Of a stretch of 8,367 bases of DNA, positions 1 to 5,483 are shown one piece after another. Made by a program: the position numbers and the translations under genes. Under the pieces are notes generated by a model, which did not search any database, was not told where the DNA came from, and saw only the letters and a list, made by a program, of their open reading frames with translations. The stretch spans positions 1-8,367 of the forward strand of contig JALZVD010000347.1 of NCBI GenBank assembly GCA_023300205.1, given 5' to 3'. The DNA comes from Akkermansiaceae bacterium (GTDB lineage Bacteria > Verrucomicrobiota > Verrucomicrobiia > Verrucomicrobiales > Akkermansiaceae). Every line of letters begins with the position of its first letter. The first letter of the stretch is position 1.

Positions 1-54
1 ATCATCGACCAAGCCGCCGCCGTAGAGATCCTAAAAGACTACCTCGGCTGGTAA
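1..54 (+). CDS. C-terminal end of an unidentified upstream gene
   Basis: An open frame runs from the first base to a TAA at 52-54 and encodes 17 residues ending in ILKDYLGW. It uses the same C-ending codons as the genes downstream, and no other gene occupies the stretch. The fragment is too short to assign a family. The next gene starts 74 bases later behind a promoter-like sequence, so this gene probably belongs to a separate transcription unit. Confidence 0.55.
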   Translation: MIDQAAAVEILKDYLGW

Positions 55-78
55 TTTCCCGGCTACACACTGCACTCT

Positions 79-90
79 CAATTATAATTG
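79..90 (+). promoter_or_regulatory. Palindrome containing a consensus -10 box
   Basis: CAATTATAATTG is a perfect 12-bp inverted repeat and contains TATAAT at 83-88, identical to the sigma-70 -10 consensus. It lies 41-46 bases before the ATG of the first SBP gene, in the only gap before that gene. I see no convincing -35 hexamer at the usual spacing (bases 59-66 read about CCGGCTAC), so the promoter may be weak or activator-dependent. The symmetry would suit a dimeric regulator, but an A/T-rich palindrome of this length can arise by chance. Confidence 0.4.
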
Positions 91-105
91 CCTCTTTCCG
101 AGGCA
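89..105 (+). other. Short hairpin just downstream of the -10 box
   Basis: TGCCTC (89-94) pairs perfectly with GAGGCA (100-105) around a five-base loop. No T-run follows, so it is not a convincing intrinsic terminator for the upstream gene. If transcription starts about 7 bases after the TATAAT box, the left arm would be only partly transcribed. It could be a protein-binding site or a chance inverted repeat. Confidence 0.25.
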
Positions 106-128
106 GCATCCAATCTCCGTCCGTTACT

Positions 129-1172
129 ATGAAAAAGTATATCTCCATCATCGTCGGCGCCTGCGCCGCACTCTCCTTCACCAGCTGTGGTGACAAAGCT
201 GAAGACGCCTCGAAAAACGAGGACAAGACCTCCTTCAAAATCGCCTGGAGCCCCTACACAGGTTGGGAGCCCATTTCCTACATGGTACAGTCCGGGATTC
301 TTGAAAAGCATGCCAAAGAAAATGGCATCACCATTTCGGTCGACAAACTAAACGACTACGTAGAATCAATCAACCTCTACTCCTCCGGTGAATATGATGC
401 CGTCAGCATCACAAACATGGATGCCTTGGCCTTTCCCGCTGCCAGCGGGATCGACTCCACCTTCCTTCTCCCCACCGACTTCTCGAACGGGAACGATGCC
501 ATCGTCTCAAAGTCAGCCGCCACGGTTCAGGACCTCAAAGGCAAGGACGTTAAGCTCGTCGAACTCTCCGTGAGCCATTACCTCTTAGCTAGAGCCTTGC
601 AGGAAAATGGCCTCACTGAAAAAGACGTGACCGTCACCAACTCATCCGACGCGCAAATCGGCTCCCTCTTCACTGCGAGCGATGACTCAAACGTCGTCAC
701 ATGGAACCCCATCGTCAACTCGATCAAGAGCCAACCCAATGCCAAGATCCTCTTTGATTCGTCAAAAGTCCCTGGAGAGATCATCGATACTCTAATCGTT
801 AAAACCAACTCAAACCCAGCCTTCAAAAAGGCCCTCTCAGCGGCTTGGTATGAGACCATGGCCGCGATGGAAAAAGGCGACGCCGAAACCATGGACATCA
901 TCGCCGAAAGCTCTGGCGGAAGCCTCGCTGAGTTCAAGGAGCAACTCGCCACCACCGAAATGTTTTATCAAAAATCTGCCGCTAAGACTTTCATCGAGTC
1001 AGCAGACCTCAAAAAGACCATGGAATTCGTCCGCAGCTTCGCCTTCGACAAAGGCCTCTATGGCGACGGAGCCAAAGATAAGGACTTCATCGGGATCGAA
1101 TTCCCCGACGGCTCGGTCATGGGTGACAAAGGAAACATCAAACTCCGCTTCACCACTGAGTTTCTAAAATAA
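129..1172 (+). CDS. ABC transporter substrate-binding lipoprotein, urea-carboxylase-region (TIGR03427-like) family
   Basis: This 347-residue protein is an envelope SBP of the NMT1/SsuA/NrtA type. A lipoprotein signal ends in FTSC with the lipidated Cys at residue 20, and a short charged linker follows. The mature part matches, from memory, the SBP family found beside urea/guanidine carboxylase genes: an early SPYTGWEPISY stretch, DYVESINLY, TNMDALAFPAASGIDST, DFSNGNDAIV, VELSVSHYLLARAL and PGEIIDTLIV. Length suits that family. It is the first gene of the cluster and is followed by its permease and ATPase. A strong hairpin after the stop may let it be made in excess over them, as is common for SBPs. 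The ligand is unknown: the family name comes from gene context, and no urea or guanidine enzyme is in view. The ATG at 129 is chosen because it opens a complete signal peptide; no Shine-Dalgarno precedes it. Confidence 0.87.
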   Translation: MKKYISIIVGACAALSFTSCGDKAEDASKNEDKTSFKIAWSPYTGWEPISYMVQSGILEKHAKENGITISVDKLNDYVESINLYSSGEYDAVSITNMDALAFPAASGIDSTFLLPTDFSNGNDAIVSKSAATVQDLKGKDVKLVELSVSHYLLARALQENGLTEKDVTVTNSSDAQIGSLFTASDDSNVVTWNPIVNSIKSQPNAKILFDSSKVPGEIIDTLIVKTNSNPAFKKALSAAWYETMAAMEKGDAETMDIIAESSGGSLAEFKEQLATTEMFYQKSAAKTFIESADLKKTMEFVRSFAFDKGLYGDGAKDKDFIGIEFPDGSVMGDKGNIKLRFTTEFLK

Positions 1173-1190
1173 CTCTCTTCACCTCTCTTC

Positions 1191-1230
1191 GGGAGATGGG
1201 TATCAAGGCAGAAGCCTCGACCCGTCTCCC
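1191..1230 (+). terminator. Strong stem-loop between SBP and permease genes (attenuator or RNA-stability element)
   Basis: GGGAGATGGGT (1191-1201) pairs with ACCCGTCTCCC (1220-1230): 11 pairs including one G-U. Inside it AGGC (1206-1209) and GCCT (1214-1217) form a second stem with an AGAA loop. The 3' side continues TTTCTTGCTACTTC, only partly T-rich, so this would be a leaky rather than a full terminator. It begins 19 bases after the SBP stop. Such elements after SBP genes are known to cut downstream transcription or protect the upstream mRNA 3' end, giving more SBP than membrane components. A complete stop seems unlikely because no other promoter is evident for the permease gene. Confidence 0.6.
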
Positions 1231-1251
1231 TTTCTTGCTACTTCATCTCCC

Positions 1252-2094
1252 ATGAAACACACTCCAAAACGCAGACCTTATATTTGGGGTGTTTTTGCGC
1301 AACCAGGTCGCTTCAAGTGGCTCCTCGCAGCCCTACCATTTCTTATCAGCATCATCGCCTACACCTCCCTCTCGGCGAAACGTCACGCCGCAAATCCTGA
1401 CGAAAAACTAATGCCAGGATGGGGCCAAATGATAAAACGCACTAAGGAACTCGCCATCGTCCCAAACAAGCGCTCCGGCAAACTCGTCTTCTGGGATGAC
1501 ACTCGCAGCAGCACGATCCGCCTAGGAAAAGGCATCGCCCTAGCCGCCGTAGTCAGCGTCATCTTAGCCGTCTTCATCGGAGTCTTCCCCGCAGGCCGCG
1601 CCCTTGGCCAAAACTTTACGAACACCATCTCTTTCATTCCGCCGGTTGCCATCCTGCCCATCCTTCTCGTCGCCATCGGCGTCGGAGAAGCCAGTAAGAT
1701 CGGCCTCATTTTTCTCGGCACGTTTCCTCTGATGACCCGTGACCTGACGCTCTACGTCAGAGGCCTCCCGCGTGAGCAGGTCATTAAAACCATGACTCTC
1801 GGCGCGACTCAGTGGCAGCTCGTTTGGAAAGTCATCCTCCCCCAAATGATCCCACGCATCATCGAGACCATCCGACTCAGCATCGGAGCAGGTTGGATCT
1901 TCCTCATCGTGGCAGAGGGCATTTCCTCCAGTGAGGGCCTCGGCTACCGCATCTTCCAGGCCCGCCGCTACATGGCCATGGACACCATCATCCCTTACGT
2001 CATCTGGATCACCTTCCTCGCCTTCGTCGCAGACACCATCCTCCGCCTCATAGTCCACTACCGTTACCCCTGGTATCGCGCACAGAATTCCTGA
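1252..2094 (+). CDS. ABC transporter permease (BPD_transp_1), urea-carboxylase-region-type importer
   Basis: This 280-residue inner-membrane permease has about six hydrophobic segments, near residues 22-40, 92-114, 126-145, 148-162, 212-226 and 247-268. The cytoplasmic coupling loop has the EAA-loop pattern G184-x9-V-x-L196-P197, within LGATQWQLVWKVILPQ, which contacts the ATPase; the EAA triplet itself is degenerate (IKT). The stretches IPPVAILPILLVAIGVGE, LPREQVIK and EGLGYRI are typical of nitrate/sulfonate/taurine-type permeases and of the urea-carboxylase-region subgroup. Residues 41-90 between the first two membrane segments form a long hydrophilic loop, as in that subgroup. The TGA stop overlaps the next ATG (ATGA at 2093-2096 region), implying coupled translation. 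As the only permease here it would act as a homodimer. It has no Shine-Dalgarno; ATG AAA is preceded by CTCCC. Confidence 0.9.
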   Translation: MKHTPKRRPYIWGVFAQPGRFKWLLAALPFLISIIAYTSLSAKRHAANPDEKLMPGWGQMIKRTKELAIVPNKRSGKLVFWDDTRSSTIRLGKGIALAAVVSVILAVFIGVFPAGRALGQNFTNTISFIPPVAILPILLVAIGVGEASKIGLIFLGTFPLMTRDLTLYVRGLPREQVIKTMTLGATQWQLVWKVILPQMIPRIIETIRLSIGAGWIFLIVAEGISSSEGLGYRIFQARRYMAMDTIIPYVIWITFLAFVADTILRLIVHYRYPWYRAQNS

Positions 2095-2984
2095 TGAAAA
2101 TCCTCCACTTCCAAGACGTCGACAAGTCCTACCCCACACCAGATGGGGAACCATTCTTGGTTTTGGACAATGTCGATCTCACCATCAAAAAAGGCGAATT
2201 CTGCACCCTTGTAGGTCCTTCCGGATGCGGTAAATCCACCCTTCTCAAGCTCATCTTGGGACAAGAAAGCCCCACCAACGGAACCCTCACGATCCGTGAC
2301 CAAGCCGCTGGCATCCCGGACTCATCCCGCGGTATCGTCTACCAACGCTACTCTCTTTTCCCAAATCTCACCGTCTTAGAAAACGTCCTAGCCGGTCCTT
2401 ACTATAAAATCCCGATCTGGAAAAAAAAGGAGCGGGAGGAGGTTAAAACCTACGCCCTTGAACTCCTGAAAAAGGTAAAGCTAGAAGAACACACCGCCAA
2501 GTATCCCCACGAACTTTCCGGCGGCATGCAGCAGCGCGTCGCCATCATCCAGGCCCTCATCACCAAGCCTGAAATCTTACTCATGGATGAGCCATTCGGC
2601 GCCCTTGACCCCGGCACCCGCGAGTTCATGCAGACCCTCCTGCTCGAACTATGGGAGGAGCATAACCTCACCATTCTCTTCGTCACTCATGACTTAAAGG
2701 AAGCCTGCTTCCTAGGAACCCGACTCTTAGTTCTCTCTCAATACTACAGCGACGACCGAGGGCATGAATTCCAAAGAGGTGCTAAATTTGTAGTAGATCG
2801 CCAACTTCACCGCAGTGCAGTCTCTACTCGCGTGAAAGAAGATCCAGACTTCAGTAAGCTTGTCGAAAGTGTTCGCGAGCAAGGCTTCGATCCAGACTTT
2901 CTCCAGCACGTCAAGCAATTCGACCTCAACCACCCTGACTCGTGGAACTCTCTCACCGAACACGAGCAAAACCTCAAACTTTAG
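2094..2984 (+). CDS. ABC transporter ATP-binding protein, nitrate/taurine type, with C-terminal extension
   Basis: The 296-residue cytoplasmic ATPase energises the importer. All motifs are present: Walker A GPSGCGKST at 41-49, Q-loop Gln84, signature LSGGMQQR at 141-148, Walker B ILLMDE at 161-166 with catalytic Glu166, D-loop near 169-172 and switch His199. It should be an active ATPase. After about residue 215 there is an extension of roughly 80 polar residues (to 296), longer than the 240-260 residues usual for SsuB/TauB-type ATPases. I recognise no domain in it; it could be regulatory or contact the permease. The start codon overlaps the permease stop by one base. An A8 run at 2421-2428 contains the heptamer A AAA AAG in frame, discussed as a finding. 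Confidence 0.9.
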   Translation: MKILHFQDVDKSYPTPDGEPFLVLDNVDLTIKKGEFCTLVGPSGCGKSTLLKLILGQESPTNGTLTIRDQAAGIPDSSRGIVYQRYSLFPNLTVLENVLAGPYYKIPIWKKKEREEVKTYALELLKKVKLEEHTAKYPHELSGGMQQRVAIIQALITKPEILLMDEPFGALDPGTREFMQTLLLELWEEHNLTILFVTHDLKEACFLGTRLLVLSQYYSDDRGHEFQRGAKFVVDRQLHRSAVSTRVKEDPDFSKLVESVREQGFDPDFLQHVKQFDLNHPDSWNSLTEHEQNLKL

Positions 2985-2997
2985 CCAAAAACATCCC

Positions 2998-4716
2998 ATG
3001 AAACCACTCAACCTACTAAGCCGTGCACTAGGCCTCCTCCTCTGCGCCACCCCACTCCACGCCCAGACCGTCGAGCAACGCCCCCTCACCGAGATCATCA
3101 AGACCCCTACCGGCCCCGCAACAGACGCCAAAACATGGAAGGTCCCCATGATCGCTTGGGGTGGCGACCTTCAGGAAATCGAGGCCAATGGTGGGCTAAA
3201 AACAGCCCAAGGTTCAATCTTCGAGAAGAAAGGCCTCAGCATCGACCTCTTCCGCGAAGATGATTTCCGAAAGCAGGTCGAGATGTATAAAAAGGGCGAG
3301 ATTAACTTCCTCCGTGGAACGATCGGCATGCTCAACTCCGCCACCGAGCTACTCAACCAAGACCCCGCCACCCGCTTTGACCTTATCTACCTTCTCACCC
3401 GTTCACAGGGCGGTGATGCCTTGATCGCCAAAGGCCACATCAAAACCGCTACCGACCTTAAGGGAGCCACCATCGCGGTGCAGGCCTACGGGCCTCACGT
3501 CGACTACCTCACCACTATTCTCCGTAGTGTCGGCCTCACCACCCGCGATGTCAAAATCGTCTGGTGTCCCGATCTTTTCCAGATCGACGAATCCTCATAC
3601 TCCCCCGCTATGGCTCTCGCCAAAGCAGACGTTGACGCCGCCTTCGCCATCATCCCAGACGCCCTCGCAGCCACCACCAACGGCACCGTAGGCACCGGCG
3701 CTGAAGGCTCCATCAAAGGGGCCAAAATCCTCCTCTCCACCAAGACCGCCTCAAACGTTATTTACGACGTCTACGCAGTCCGCCGCAGCTTCGCCGAAAA
3801 GAACAAATCCGCCGTCGAGAGCTTCGTCAGCGGCATGCTTCTCGGGAACGAGAAACTCGCCACCAAGATGAAAAATAAGGACAAAGCAACCCTGACCCGT
3901 GGTGCCGCCATCCTCCTAGACGACCGCTCCGCCACCGCCGACATGGCCGGCATGTATGCCGATGCCGCCCATGCAACGTGGTCAGATAACCAGGCCTTCC
4001 TCAACGGCACCACCGGCCGCACCTTCCAAGTCGTCAGCGACAAGGTCCAAGAAGACTTCGTCACCATGGGTCTCCTCAGCCGCAAACTAAAGCTGGCTGC
4101 CGACACCATCGATTTTGATCGCCTCAAAGAAGGCCTCGTCAACGCCGACAAAACCTCACAAGCCAAATTCGACAAAGCAGGAGTCGCCAAGATCCTCACC
4201 GACAAACAACAAAAAGGAGCCCTCGCAGACGGCGAACTCTACTCCTTCGAGATCTACTTCCAGCCCGGTCAAAACGCCTTCTCAGCTGACCAATACCAAG
4301 CCGAATTCGACAAAGCGATCGAGCTCATGTCCATCTACGGCGGAGCCATCCTCACCGTCGAGGGCCACTCGGACCCACTCGGCTACCTCAAAAATAAATA
4401 CCAAAAGAAGTCCTCGCCCGTCATTCTCCAAAAGCAAAAGCAAGCCGCACTCAACCTGAGCTACAGCCGCGCAAACGCCGTCAAAGCGAGCCTCATCGCC
4501 TACGCAAAAGATAAAGAACTCCTACTCGATGAATCACAGTTCGGCCTCGTCGGACATGGCGTGGTCCACCCCGGTTTCAAGTTCGATTCCGATGGCGATA
4601 TCGACAAAACCAACGCCCCCAAAACCAAAGACGAATGGAACAGAATGCGCCGAGTCAAGTTCCGCCTCATCCAGGTCGAAGCAGAATCCGATGTCTTTGA
4701 GCCCCTAAAGTTCTAA
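2998..4716 (+). CDS. Secreted SBP-like domain fused to a C-terminal OmpA peptidoglycan-binding domain
   Basis: This 572-residue protein starts with a signal peptide (residues 1-22, probable cleavage after PLHA). Residues about 40-400 resemble an NMT1/SsuA-like SBP: MIAWGGD at the start of the fold, a DLKGATIAVQ stretch, and alternating beta/alpha pattern. Residues about 415-565 form an OmpA-like domain: YFQPGQNAFS, VEGHSDP with Asp459, LSYSRANAV with Arg491, a GHG turn, and MRRVKF near 550-554. In OmpA domains the Asp and Arg equivalents bind diaminopimelate in peptidoglycan, so this protein is probably tethered to the wall. An extra loop separates Asp459 and Arg491 (32 residues apart, against about 15 usually). 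An in-frame ATG at 2860 lies inside the ATPase gene; 2998 is preferred because it begins a proper signal peptide 13 bases after the ATPase stop. Confidence 0.82.
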   Translation: MKPLNLLSRALGLLLCATPLHAQTVEQRPLTEIIKTPTGPATDAKTWKVPMIAWGGDLQEIEANGGLKTAQGSIFEKKGLSIDLFREDDFRKQVEMYKKGEINFLRGTIGMLNSATELLNQDPATRFDLIYLLTRSQGGDALIAKGHIKTATDLKGATIAVQAYGPHVDYLTTILRSVGLTTRDVKIVWCPDLFQIDESSYSPAMALAKADVDAAFAIIPDALAATTNGTVGTGAEGSIKGAKILLSTKTASNVIYDVYAVRRSFAEKNKSAVESFVSGMLLGNEKLATKMKNKDKATLTRGAAILLDDRSATADMAGMYADAAHATWSDNQAFLNGTTGRTFQVVSDKVQEDFVTMGLLSRKLKLAADTIDFDRLKEGLVNADKTSQAKFDKAGVAKILTDKQQKGALADGELYSFEIYFQPGQNAFSADQYQAEFDKAIELMSIYGGAILTVEGHSDPLGYLKNKYQKKSSPVILQKQKQAALNLSYSRANAVKASLIAYAKDKELLLDESQFGLVGHGVVHPGFKFDSDGDIDKTNAPKTKDEWNRMRRVKFRLIQVEAESDVFEPLKF

Positions 4717-4736
4717 TCGCCTCCCCCCAAATCAGC

Positions 4737-5474
4737 ATGAAAACTCACTCATCCATCCTGGCCCTCGCTGCGCTCGCCACCGCAGGCTTCCTTGCCTCCT
4801 GCGAGAAGCCCTCAAAAGTCAGCCTCACGGGCGCCGAGGCGGCCGCCACCACATCCACCGGAAAAACCTCCAAACCCGGGAAGAATCAAAAATGGCCACC
4901 CGCCAGCGAAGCCCTCGACCCAGATCTCCTCAAGGAGAACTACCTCGTCGTCTTAGATGATAGTGGATCGATGGCTGGAAAAAAAATCCAACAGGCCAAA
5001 AACGCCCTCTTCTCGCTCGCCCAAACCCTCCCCCCTCAACACAACCTAGGGCTAGTTCTCCTGAACAAATCAGAAACCGTGCAGCTCCAACCCGGCAACC
5101 GCGAAGACTTCGTCAAAGCCGTCAAAGCAGTCAAAGCCGAAGGCGGCACCCCTCTCCGCTCCGTCACAAAAAAGGCCTACCAACTCATCACAAAAAAGGC
5201 CTCCACCCAGCGTGGCTACGGCTCCTACCACATGATCATCGTCACTGATGGGGAAACCAGCGACGGCTCACCTCTTCCCTTGGTCAGCAAAATGGTCGCC
5301 CAGACTGCGATCCAAGTCCACGTCATCGGCTTCCACTTGAAAGACCATGAATTAAACCAACCAAGCCTCATCGACTACCGCACCGCTGGAAACTCACAGG
5401 AACTCGCCCAGGCCTTCCAAGCAGTCACCGCCGAGGTCGAAGAATTCTCTGACCCACAAGAGTTCTCCCGCTAG
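4737..5474 (+). CDS. VWA-domain lipoprotein with complete MIDAS metal site
   Basis: This 245-residue protein has a lipoprotein signal ending LASC with the lipidated Cys at residue 22, then a Thr/Ser/Lys-rich linker to about residue 65. Residues about 68-235 form a von Willebrand factor A domain. The metal-ion-dependent adhesion site is complete: DDSGS at 74-78, Thr138 in GGTPL, and Asp171 in VTDGE. Such domains bind Mg2+ or Mn2+ and mediate protein-protein contacts, often in assembly of multi-protein complexes. It lies between the two SBP-OmpA genes, with gaps of 20 and 9 bases, so it likely acts with them in the envelope. Its partner is not evident. Short in-frame repeats (VKA three times, TKKA twice) occur within the domain. 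Confidence 0.87.
   Translation: MKTHSSILALAALATAGFLASCEKPSKVSLTGAEAAATTSTGKTSKPGKNQKWPPASEALDPDLLKENYLVVLDDSGSMAGKKIQQAKNALFSLAQTLPPQHNLGLVLLNKSETVQLQPGNREDFVKAVKAVKAEGGTPLRSVTKKAYQLITKKASTQRGYGSYHMIIVTDGETSDGSPLPLVSKMVAQTAIQVHVIGFHLKDHELNQPSLIDYRTAGNSQELAQAFQAVTAEVEEFSDPQEFSR
5112..5138 (+). repeat. Three tandem 9-base units in the VWA gene
   Basis: GTCAAAGCC, GTCAAAGCA and GTCAAAGCC occur head to tail and encode Val-Lys-Ala three times in a helix of the VWA domain. The unit length keeps the frame, so copy-number change would lengthen the helix by three residues per unit. Confidence 0.8.
5164..5202 (+). repeat. Direct repeat of 15 bases in the VWA gene
   Basis: TCACAAAAAAGGCCT occurs at 5164-5178 and again at 5188-5202, offset by 24 bases (eight codons). 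Both copies encode Thr-Lys-Lys-Ala. It probably reflects repeated codon choice or a small local duplication. Confidence 0.75.
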
Positions 5475-5483
5475 AACACCAAA

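Noticed and set aside
55..128. Guanidine-I (ykkC) riboswitch before the urea-carboxylase-type SBP gene
   Set aside because: The gap is only 74 bases, shorter than the aptamer, and I do not see its conserved ACGR-containing loops or two-helix layout.
1191..1230. Hairpin as a full operon terminator separating two independent units
   Set aside because: The following T-tract is interrupted by C and G, and I find no promoter between it and the permease ATG, so partial read-through fits better.
1564..2154. Long open frame (196 codons) on the minus strand across the permease gene
   Set aside because: It is a shadow of the permease: it covers a gene with full family motifs, and its Asp/Glu/Gly-rich composition is what the reverse of C-ending codons gives.
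2860..2997. N-terminal extension of the first SBP-OmpA gene from an in-frame ATG at 2860
   Set aside because: It lies entirely inside the ATPase gene, is Ser/Thr-rich without signal features, and would bury the clear signal peptide that begins at 2998.
5112..5202. Repeats in the VWA gene as a CRISPR or mobile-element remnant
   Set aside because: The units are 9 and 15 bases long, in frame, and encode Val-Lys-Ala and Thr-Lys-Lys-Ala within a continuous VWA domain; no spacers or element ends are seen.
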